From assembly GCA_037439785.1 (NCBI GenBank), contig JBBIVJ010000005.1:83618-147617 (forward strand): a DNA stretch of 64,000 nt, written 5' to 3'. The stretch is from DSVZ01 sp037439785 (lineage in GTDB: Bacteria; Verrucomicrobiota; Verrucomicrobiia; Limisphaerales; J093). The number at the start of each line of letters is the position of its first letter. The first letter of the stretch is position 1. Positions 8,162 through 15,566 of this stretch are shown piece by piece. The notes below the pieces were generated by a model, which worked only from the letters and a program-made list of their open reading frames with translations, ran no database searches and was not told the DNA's origin. The translations under genes and the position numbers were made by a program.

Positions 8162-8303
8162 GCGGGGGCACCCGCCACTTCGGACTTCGGACTTCGGACC
8201 TGGCCATTGCCCGTTGGGATGGGCTTGCCGCCCGGGCTGGGCGGCGGCAAGGTGACGGCATGCGAACCCGGCACCGGCCCTCAGCCGGACGTCGGGTGCG
8301 TGC

Positions 8304-8380
8304 GCGCCCGTAGCTCAGCTGGATAGAGCATCTGCCTTCTAAGCAGAGGGTCCCGCGTTCGAATCGCGGCGGGCGTGCCA
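8304..8380 (+). tRNA. tRNA-Arg (anticodon TCT)
   Basis: A 77-nt cloverleaf with acceptor GCGCCCG pairing with CGGGCGT (one G-U), D stem GCTC/GAGC, anticodon stem TCTGC/GCAGA around loop CTTCTAA (anticodon TCT at 8338-8340), T stem CCGCG/CGCGG with TTCGAAT, discriminator G and encoded CCA. It decodes AGA/AGG and borders the repeat island. Confidence 0.96.
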
Positions 8381-8456
8381 GTTCTCGATCCCCCTTTCCC
8401 TCGCGTGGAAGTCGGCGCTTGCCTGGCCGGTGTATGCCCCGGAACATGCCGCCTTC

Positions 8457-9257
8457 ATGAACCGCATCGTGGAACGTTTCGCCGCCCTGCGCGCCCGCAA
8501 CCAGAAGGGGTTGATCATTTACATCGGCGCGGGTGACCCGGACCTCGAAGCCACGCGCCAACTGGCCCTGGCCTTCGATCGGGCGGGGGTGGACGTGCTC
8601 GAACTGGGCGTGCCGTTCAGCGATCCGCTGGCCGACGGGCTGGTCAACCAACTGGCCGCCCAGCGGGGACTGGCCGCGGGTGCCACCCCGCCGCGTGTGC
8701 TCGAGACCGTGGCCGCCATCCGCCGCGAATCGGCGATCCCCATCGTGTTGTACGTGTACTACAACCTGCTGCACCGCCGCGGCGTGGGGGCGTTCATTGC
8801 CGACGCCGCCCGGACGGGCGTGGACGGCCTGCTGGTGCTGGACCTGCCCCCCGAGGAAGCGGACGACTACGAGCAGCAGATGCGCGCAGCCGGCCTGTGC
8901 GCCATCTGGCTGGTGGCCCCCACCTCGCCCCGGGAGCGCATCGCGCGCATCGCCGCCCGCGCCAGCGGCTTCCTGTACTACGTCTCCCGCGAGGGTGTGA
9001 CCGGCATGCAGGCCACGGTCAGCGACACCATCGCGGCCATGGCCGCCCAAATCCGGGCCCACACCGACCTGCCGGTGGCGGTGGGGTTTGGCATCTCCAA
9101 CGCCGAGCAAGCCCGGCAGGTGGCGTGCCACGCCGATGCCATCGTGGTGGGCAGCGCGGTGGTGCACCAAATTGCCACCCTGGGGCGCGCGCCGGACCTG
9201 GTGGAGCGGGTGGGGGACTTTGTCCGCACGCTGGCCGGGGCGGTGCGCAGCGTGTGA
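8457..9257 (+). CDS. trpA: Tryptophan synthase alpha subunit
   Basis: A 266-residue TIM barrel. From the ATG at 8457 the catalytic residues fall on the classical numbering: Glu49 in VLELGVPFSD and Asp60 in SDPLADG. Also visible are YVYYNLLHRRG, DGLLVLDLPPEE (loop 6 region), YYVSREGVTG and GFGISNAEQA. The usual ADGPxIQ is ADGLVNQ here, a variation in loop 2. It cleaves indole-3-glycerol phosphate to indole for the TrpB partner, which is not in this window; trpF is 31 kb away, so the trp genes are scattered. A GTG at 8430 is an alternative start. Confidence 0.93.
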   Translation: MNRIVERFAALRARNQKGLIIYIGAGDPDLEATRQLALAFDRAGVDVLELGVPFSDPLADGLVNQLAAQRGLAAGATPPRVLETVAAIRRESAIPIVLYVYYNLLHRRGVGAFIADAARTGVDGLLVLDLPPEEADDYEQQMRAAGLCAIWLVAPTSPRERIARIAARASGFLYYVSREGVTGMQATVSDTIAAMAAQIRAHTDLPVAVGFGISNAEQARQVACHADAIVVGSAVVHQIATLGRAPDLVERVGDFVRTLAGAVRSV

Positions 9258-9333
9258 AGGCGCCCCGGCCCGTTCGCCGCTCCGCTGCCGAAGGGTTTGC
9301 GCAGGCGGGGCGGCCGCCGCACTCTTGGCGGCA

Positions 9334-10902
9334 ATGACCGCAACCCCGGCCGCGGTAATCCTTGAGCCCTCTGTCCCCGCGGGGGGCGTGTCGCTGCGTG
9401 GCGTGGCGGGGTGGCTGGCGGTTTATTTTCTGATCCAGGCCCTGGCCCGGGTCGCCCTGGGCGGGGGGCTGCAACTGGACGAGGCCGAGCAGGTGCTGTG
9501 GGCGCAGGACTGGCAATGGGGGTACGGCGCGCAAGGCCCGCTGTACACCTGGCTGGTGAAGGGCCTGTTTGCGGTGGGGGGACCGGGGGTGTGGGCCCTG
9601 GCGTTGCTGAAGAATGCCCTGCTGTGGGGGACGTGTGTGTTCACCGGCCTGACCGCGCGGCGGGTGCTGGGGCGGACAGATGCGGCGGCGGTGGCGGCGG
9701 TGTTGTGGCTGCTGGTGCCGCACTTTGTCTGGGAATCACAGCGGGACCAGTCGCACCTGGTGCTGGCCACCTGTGCGGCGGCGGCGGTTTTGTATTTCGT
9801 GGTCCGCTTGTTGCAACAGCCCGACGCCCTGGCTTACGCCGGCATGGGCGTGACGGCGGCGGTGGGGCTGCTGGCGAAGTACAATTTTGCCCTGCTGCTG
9901 CTGGGGCTGGTCAGCGCCGCGGCCACGGTACCGGCGCTCCGGGCGCGGGCGCGGGATCCGCGCCTGCTCCTCACCCTGGCGACGCTGGTGCTGCCGGTGG
10001 GACCTCATGTCCTCTGGCTCTGGCAGCACGCAGAGCGATGGCAGGGGGCGACGGACAGCTTCGCGACCTCGACCGCGGCGACGCTGGCCGGAGCGTTGCA
10101 GGACCGGTTGGCGGGCATGGGCGAGCTGGCGCTGGCCATTCTGACCTTTGCGGTCACGCCGCTGCTGCTGGGGGTCGTGCTGGCGCGTGCCCCCGCCGGG
10201 CGGACCGCTCCGGAGCCGGACGGGGAGGCGGTGCGCGTGCTCCGCCGCAGCCTGCTGGGAGCGCTGGGATGGAGCGCGGTGTTGGTGGTGGGGTTCGGGG
10301 TGACCCAGATCAAGCCGCGCTGGTTGCAACCGTTGTGGGCGCCCTGGCCGGTGTTGCTGGTGGTCTGGTTCCGCGGGCGTTTGCAGCCGGCGGCGACCCG
10401 CCGCGTGCTGGGAGTCGCGCTGGCGGCGGCGCTGATGGCGTCACTGGCCCTGCAGGGTGTGGTGTGGGGGGCGGGCTGGCTGGGGCGGTCGCACCGGATC
10501 AACGCGCCGTTTGCGACCCTGGCGGAGGCCCTGGGGGCGGGGGGCTGGAAGGGGGGCGTGCTGTATGCCACAGACCGCCGCCTGGCGGGCAACCTGGCCC
10601 TGCATCTGCCGCAAACGCTTTCCTGCATTCCGCCCCTGGACCTGCCGCCGGACCGCGCCGGTCAGGCATGGCTGGTCGTGTGGGAGGCCGGGGGCGCGCC
10701 GGAGCCGCCGCCGGTTTTGAAACAGTGGGTCGAGCGGTTCCACGGCCGCTGGCCGGCCATGGCGGTGCGGCAACTCTTCGCGCCGGGGCTGCGGGGCGAT
10801 CCCGGCCGCTGGGCGCTTGCCTATCTGATGCTGCCTCCGCCGGCAGGGGAGGTCCGGACCAGCCCTGCGCGCAGCGTTGCCTCGCGGCCGTCGGCAGACT
10901 AA
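9334..10902 (+). CDS. GT39-type membrane glycosyltransferase (PMT/ArnT-like)
   Basis: A 522-residue multi-spanning protein. The first extracytoplasmic loop has LDEAEQVLWAQD followed by GAQGPLYTW, the Asp-Glu plus P-L-Y-T pattern of polyprenyl-phosphate-dependent glycosyltransferases of the PMT_2/ArnT clan. About ten hydrophobic segments follow, with a soluble C-terminal part after about residue 400. Such enzymes move a sugar from an undecaprenyl- or dolichyl-phosphate carrier to a lipid or protein on the outer face of the membrane. The ATG at 9334 is preferred; the longer upstream frame overlaps trpA. The next gene starts 9 nt after its stop, so the two are probably co-transcribed. Confidence 0.75.
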   Translation: MTATPAAVILEPSVPAGGVSLRGVAGWLAVYFLIQALARVALGGGLQLDEAEQVLWAQDWQWGYGAQGPLYTWLVKGLFAVGGPGVWALALLKNALLWGTCVFTGLTARRVLGRTDAAAVAAVLWLLVPHFVWESQRDQSHLVLATCAAAAVLYFVVRLLQQPDALAYAGMGVTAAVGLLAKYNFALLLLGLVSAAATVPALRARARDPRLLLTLATLVLPVGPHVLWLWQHAERWQGATDSFATSTAATLAGALQDRLAGMGELALAILTFAVTPLLLGVVLARAPAGRTAPEPDGEAVRVLRRSLLGALGWSAVLVVGFGVTQIKPRWLQPLWAPWPVLLVVWFRGRLQPAATRRVLGVALAAALMASLALQGVVWGAGWLGRSHRINAPFATLAEALGAGGWKGGVLYATDRRLAGNLALHLPQTLSCIPPLDLPPDRAGQAWLVVWEAGGAPEPPPVLKQWVERFHGRWPAMAVRQLFAPGLRGDPGRWALAYLMLPPPAGEVRTSPARSVASRPSAD

Positions 10903-10911
10903 ACCGGCGGC

Positions 10912-13743
10912 GTGCACCCTTTGCCGCTGTGTTTCACGGTCGCCCTGGGGCTGGCGCTGGTCGCCGGCCGGGCCGCGGGCACAGACCCCTTGCAGGCTTA
11001 CAACGTCGTCTGGGACAGCCCCAGCACCAACCATCAAGGCTCGATGCCACTGGGCAACGGCGAGGTGGCCCTCAACGCCTGGTTCACCCCCGACGGCGAT
11101 CTGCACGTTTACGTGGCCAGGTCGGACGCCTGGGACGACTACGCCCGGCTGGTCAAGGTGGGCAAGGTCCGCTTCCGCCTCGAGCCCAATCCGCTGAGGG
11201 CCGGCCGCCCTTTCCGCCAGGAACTGCGCCTGCGCGATGCCACGCTGGAAATCACCGTCGGCGCTTCGCCGACCGGGACAGCCGCGGCCACGGCCGCCGT
11301 CCCGGCGCCGTTCCGGCTCCGGCTCTGGGTGGACGCGTTCGCGCCGGTGGCCCATCTCGAGGCGGAGGGCGAGACGCCCTTTGCCGTGACCGCCCACCTC
11401 GAGTTGTGGCGCACCCAGCGTCGCGAACTTGAACAACCGGAGGTCAGCGACGTCCTGCACGACCCGGCCCGGCCGGACCGCAAGCGCGCCCCGACCCTCC
11501 TCGAGCCGGACACCGTGCTGGACCTCGCCGGCGACCGCCTGGGCTGGTACCACCACAACGGCAAGTCCGTCGGCCCCCGCCTGCTGGCCGAGGTGCAGGG
11601 GCTGACCGGCTACGCCCGGCGCGACCCGCTGTTGCACCGGACCTTTGGCGGGCTGCTCACGGCCGCCGGTGCACAACGCCTGGACCCGCACCGGCTGCGT
11701 TCGCCCGCCGCCACCCACCATCGCTTCAACCTCCACGTGCTTACCCGCCACCCCGCCACGCCCCAGGACTGGCTCGCGGACATGGAAGAAAGGGTCCGGT
11801 GGCTGGAAGGCCGGGACTTTGCCGCGCGCCGGCAGGCCCACGAGCAATGGTGGCGGGAGTTTTGGGAACGAAGTTGGATTCGAGCCCGCCTCGCCCCCGG
11901 CGCCCGCCCGCTGCGGCTTCCCCTGGCGCCGACCAACACCCACCCCGTCCGGCTGGGCATGGACCAGGACGGGGGCAATCGCTTCGCGGGCAGCCTGGGC
12001 CGGGTGCAGGTCTTCGCCCGGCCGCTGAGCGCCGCCGAGGTCGCCGCGCTGGCCGCCACACCTGCCGAGGTGCTCCCCGCCGGGCGCGCGGGGCTGGAGT
12101 TTGCCGGGACGAACCTGGTTCCGCAGGCGCTGGCGGGCTCGACCGGCTGGCCTTTCGAGGAGGGATTCACCCTCGAGGTCTGGGCGCGGCCGCAGCGGCT
12201 GGGTCCCGGCGGGGCGCGGCTGGTGGACAAGCTCACGCCCGGACGGCAGGACGGTTTCCTGCTGGACACTCACCCGGGCCACAGCCTGCGGTTCATCTGC
12301 GGGGAGCAGGTGCTGGCGCTGCCGGAGGCCGCGCCCGCCGACCGGTGGACGCATGTTGTGGCGGTCGCCGACCCCGCGGCGGGGGGTTGCCGCCTGTATG
12401 TGAACGGCCGGCCGGTGGCGGACACGACCGGGGCGGTGATCCGGGACGACGCGGCCTACGTGAGCCAGATGTACCACCTGCAACGATTCATTACCGCCTG
12501 CGCCGGCCGCGGCGCCCATCCCATCAAGTTCAACGGCTCGCTCTTCACCGTGCCGCCGGGGCCCACCGAGGCAGACCCCGACTACCGCCGCTGGGGGCCC
12601 GGCTACTGGTGGCAGAACACCCGCCTGCCCTACATCAGCCTCAACACCTCGGGCGACTTCGACCTCCAGGAGCCGCTCTTCCGCATGTACGTGGACGAGC
12701 TGCTGCCCCTGTGCCGATACCGCACCCGCCTCTACCTCGGCCACGGCGGGGCGTTTTACCCGGAGTGCATGATGTTCTGGGGCGCGATCTTCAGCGAGAC
12801 CTACGGCTGGACCCCCTTTGCCGAGCGCGCCGACAAACTCCAGGAAAGCGGCTGGCACAAGTGGGAATGGGTGGGCGGGCTCGAGCTGGCCTGGATGGCC
12901 CTGGACTACTTCGACCACACCCGCGACCGCGACTTCCTGCGCACCCGCGCCCTGCCCGTGACCCGGGAGGTGCTCACCTTCTTCGAGGAACACTACCCCA
13001 CCAACGCCCACGGCCGGCTGGTCCTGCACCCGTCCCAGGCCCTGGAAACCTGGTGGCGCTGCACCAACGCCGCCCCCGAAGTGGCCGGCCTGCACGCCCT
13101 GACCGCCCGCCTGCTGGACCTGCCCGCCGCGGACCTGCCCGCCGCGGACCGCACCCTGGCCCGCCGCCTCCAGGCCAAACTGCCTCCGCTGCCGGTGCGC
13201 GAAGTCAACGGCCGTCTCACGCTGGCGCCGGCCGAGTTCTTCGCCGACAAGCGCAACATCGAAAACCCCGAACTCTACGCCGTGTTCCCCTTCCGGCTCT
13301 TCGCCTTCAACCGGCCGGACCTGGAGCGAGCGCTGACGGCGCTCGAGCTGCGGGAAGACCGCGGCCACTTCGGCTGGCGGCAGGACGACATCTTCATGGC
13401 TTACCTCGGCCGCACGGAGGAGGCGCGCCGGGCGGCGGTCAGCCGCGCCCGCACGCATGACCGGCAGGAGCGCTTCCCGGCCTTCTGGGGGCCGAACTAT
13501 GACTGGACGCCCGACCAGGGCCACGGCGGGGTGTTGATGAAGGCCTTCCAGGCCATGCTGCTGCAGACCGACGGCGACGCCATCTACCTGCTGCCGGCCT
13601 GGCCACGGGACTGGGAGGTGGACTTCCAGCTCCACGCCCCGCAACGCACGCTGGTCCGCGGCGTGTACCGCGGGGGGCGGTGGGAAACGCTGAGCGTGAC
13701 CCCCGAGGCGCGCCGGCAGGACCTGAAGGTGGTGGGGCCGTGA
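10912..13743 (+). CDS. Secreted DUF5703 glycoside-hydrolase-like protein with an inserted LamG-like domain
   Basis: A 943-residue exported protein (GTG start, signal peptide through about residue 23). The mature N-terminus YNVVWDSPSTNHQGSMPLGN followed by DLHVYVARSDAWDD matches the DUF5703 domain found in Verrucomicrobiota proteins related to GH95-like (alpha/alpha)6 enzymes. Residues of about 340-515 form a separate jelly-roll: GSLGRVQVFARPLSAAEVAA and later FTLEVWARPQRL, LVDKL, WTHVVAVAD and CRLYVNGRPVADT are LamG hallmarks. After it the helical domain resumes with VSQMYHLQRFITACAGRG. No experimental activity is known to me; a role in releasing or binding fucose/rhamnose-type polysaccharide is a guess. 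Confidence 0.72.
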   Translation: MHPLPLCFTVALGLALVAGRAAGTDPLQAYNVVWDSPSTNHQGSMPLGNGEVALNAWFTPDGDLHVYVARSDAWDDYARLVKVGKVRFRLEPNPLRAGRPFRQELRLRDATLEITVGASPTGTAAATAAVPAPFRLRLWVDAFAPVAHLEAEGETPFAVTAHLELWRTQRRELEQPEVSDVLHDPARPDRKRAPTLLEPDTVLDLAGDRLGWYHHNGKSVGPRLLAEVQGLTGYARRDPLLHRTFGGLLTAAGAQRLDPHRLRSPAATHHRFNLHVLTRHPATPQDWLADMEERVRWLEGRDFAARRQAHEQWWREFWERSWIRARLAPGARPLRLPLAPTNTHPVRLGMDQDGGNRFAGSLGRVQVFARPLSAAEVAALAATPAEVLPAGRAGLEFAGTNLVPQALAGSTGWPFEEGFTLEVWARPQRLGPGGARLVDKLTPGRQDGFLLDTHPGHSLRFICGEQVLALPEAAPADRWTHVVAVADPAAGGCRLYVNGRPVADTTGAVIRDDAAYVSQMYHLQRFITACAGRGAHPIKFNGSLFTVPPGPTEADPDYRRWGPGYWWQNTRLPYISLNTSGDFDLQEPLFRMYVDELLPLCRYRTRLYLGHGGAFYPECMMFWGAIFSETYGWTPFAERADKLQESGWHKWEWVGGLELAWMALDYFDHTRDRDFLRTRALPVTREVLTFFEEHYPTNAHGRLVLHPSQALETWWRCTNAAPEVAGLHALTARLLDLPAADLPAADRTLARRLQAKLPPLPVREVNGRLTLAPAEFFADKRNIENPELYAVFPFRLFAFNRPDLERALTALELREDRGHFGWRQDDIFMAYLGRTEEARRAAVSRARTHDRQERFPAFWGPNYDWTPDQGHGGVLMKAFQAMLLQTDGDAIYLLPAWPRDWEVDFQLHAPQRTLVRGVYRGGRWETLSVTPEARRQDLKVVGP

Positions 13744-13786
13744 GCGGAGCGGGGCCGCCCACCGCCCCCGAGTGACGGCCACGGCC

Positions 13787-15328
13787 CTACTCCCACTCGA
13801 TGGTGCCGGGGGGCTTGCTGGTGATGTCGAAGACGCAGCGGTTGACCCCGCGCACCTCGTTGATGATCCGGCTGGCCAGCCGCTCGAGCAGGGCATAGGG
13901 CAGCCGTACCCAGTCGGCGGTCATGCCGTCCTGGGATTCCACCGCGCGCACGGCGATGGTGTAGTCGTAGGTGCGCTCGTCGCCCATGACCCCCACGCTC
14001 TTGACCGGCAGCAGCACGGCGAAGCTCTGCCAGAGCTTCCGGTACCAGCCGCTGGCCTTCATTTCCTCGACCACGATGGCGTCGGCTTGGCGAAGGATGC
14101 GGAGCCGGGGGCGGGTAACTTCACCGATGATGCGCACCGCCAGGCCGGGGCCGGGGAAGGGCTGGCGCCAGACCACCTCCTCGGGCAGGCCCAGCTCGGT
14201 GCCCAGTTGGCGGACCTCGTCCTTGAACAGGCAGCGGAGCGGCTCGATCAGTTCCAGCCGCATGCGCCGGGGCAGGCCGCCCACGTTGTGGTGGCTCTTG
14301 ATCAGGGCCGCGGGGTTGCCGCCGATGGGCACCGACTCGATCACGTCCGGGTAGAGGGTGCCCTGGGCCAGGAACCGCGCCGGCCCCACGTGGTGCAGGG
14401 CATCCTCGAAGACCTCGATGAAGGTGCGGCCGATGATCTTGCGCTTGCGCTCGGGATCGGTCACCCCGCGCAGGCGACGCAGAAACAGCCCGGCGGCGTT
14501 GGCGTAGTGGAGCCGGATGTGGAAGTGACGGCCGAAGACCTCGCGCACCACCTCCGGCTCGCGGGCGCGCAGCACGCCGTTGTTGACGAAGATGCAGGTG
14601 AGCTGGTCGCCCACCGCCCGGTGCAGCAGCGCCGCCGCCACGCTGGAGTCCACCCCGCCGCTCAGGCCCAGGATCACGCGCTCGCTGCCCACCCGCGCGC
14701 GGATGTCCGCCACCGCCTGGTCCACGTACCGGCGCATGGTCCAGGTGCGCCGGCAGCCGCAGATACGGTGCACGAAGTTGCCCAGCACCTCCCGGCCCCG
14801 CGGCGTGTGCGCGACCTCGGGGTGGAACTGGATGCCGTAAAAGCGCCGGCGCTCGTCCGCGATGGCGGCGTACTCGGAGTTCTCGGTGCGGGCCACGGGC
14901 CGGAAGCCCGCGGGCAGGCGGGTGAGCTTGTCGCCGTGGGAATTCCAGACCTGGAGCGTGGCGGGCAGGCCGTGGAACAGCGGGCAGTCGCGGCGGGTGA
15001 GGGTGAGGGTGCCCTTGCCGTACTCGCGCTTGTCCCCCGGCTCGACCTTGCCGCCCAGGAAGTGCCCGAGCAGTTGCACGCCGTAGCAGATGCCCAGCAC
15101 GGGCACGCCCAACGTGAAGATGCCGGGGTCCGGCAACGGCGCGCGCGGGGCGTACACGCTGGCCGGGCCGCCGGACAGGATCAGGCCGCGGGGCTGCTGG
15201 CGGGTCAGCTCCGCCGCGGGGGTGTGGTAGGGCAGGATCGTCGAGTACACCTGCGCCTCCCGCACCCGGCGGGCGATGACCTGGGTGTACTGCGAACCGA
15301 AGTCCAGGATGACGATGTGTTCGGTCAT
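13787..15328 (-). CDS. guaA: GMP synthase (glutamine-hydrolysing)
   Basis: A 513-residue bifunctional enzyme ending in the canonical PPGTIEWE. The class I amidotransferase domain has the nucleophile Cys81 in GICYGVQLLGH and the HPEV His near 170. The PP-loop ATP pyrophosphatase LGLSGGVDSS is near residue 221. The dimerisation domain follows. It aminates XMP to GMP. It converges on the DUF5703 gene with a 43-nt gap that shows no terminator. The gene is downstream of topB on the same strand but 238 bp away, so it may have its own promoter. Confidence 0.96.
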   Translation of the reverse strand: MTEHIVILDFGSQYTQVIARRVREAQVYSTILPYHTPAAELTRQQPRGLILSGGPASVYAPRAPLPDPGIFTLGVPVLGICYGVQLLGHFLGGKVEPGDKREYGKGTLTLTRRDCPLFHGLPATLQVWNSHGDKLTRLPAGFRPVARTENSEYAAIADERRRFYGIQFHPEVAHTPRGREVLGNFVHRICGCRRTWTMRRYVDQAVADIRARVGSERVILGLSGGVDSSVAAALLHRAVGDQLTCIFVNNGVLRAREPEVVREVFGRHFHIRLHYANAAGLFLRRLRGVTDPERKRKIIGRTFIEVFEDALHHVGPARFLAQGTLYPDVIESVPIGGNPAALIKSHHNVGGLPRRMRLELIEPLRCLFKDEVRQLGTELGLPEEVVWRQPFPGPGLAVRIIGEVTRPRLRILRQADAIVVEEMKASGWYRKLWQSFAVLLPVKSVGVMGDERTYDYTIAVRAVESQDGMTADWVRLPYALLERLASRIINEVRGVNRCVFDITSKPPGTIEWE

Positions 15329-15400
15329 GTCAGCAGCGAGGACGGGCGCCGGCGTCTCGCGTGCGGCCGCCCCGCCCGGCGGGGCGTCGGGCAGGAGGCA

Positions 15401-15427
15401 AACAAATCAGGGCTCCACCCGGAGCCC
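15401..15427 (-). terminator. Possible terminator downstream of topB
   Basis: On the minus strand GGGCTCC and GGAGCCC (15427-15421 and 15416-15410, loop of four) form a 7-bp stem followed by TGATTTGTTTG. It lies 140 nt after the topB stop and 80 nt before guaA. The T tract is interrupted, so the call is tentative. The rest of the topB-guaA gap is GC-rich with no gene. Confidence 0.4.
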
Positions 15428-15566
15428 CGGCAGCAAAAACAGTTTCGCCCTGTACGGTCGTTGCGGAACAGGCGCCCAAGCAATCACCCGCCGGGCGGGG
15501 CGTCAACCGATTTTCCCGGCGACGCCGGACCTGCTGGTCCGCCCCCGGTCCAGCCCGCGCAGCCGC

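Noticed and set aside
7133..8326. Several long frames on both strands in the repeat island
   Set aside because: They are created by stop-free repeats with a period of 91 bp and give the same peptides in different frames.
8304..8380. Genomic-island insertion at tRNA-Arg
   Set aside because: No integrase, no duplicated tRNA end and ordinary trpA directly downstream; the repeats lie on the 5' side of the tRNA.
10441..13896. Antisense frame of over 1100 codons opposite the DUF5703 gene
   Set aside because: High GC makes long antisense frames; its translation is Pro/Arg/Gly/Gln-rich and matches no family, while the plus-strand gene has clear domains.
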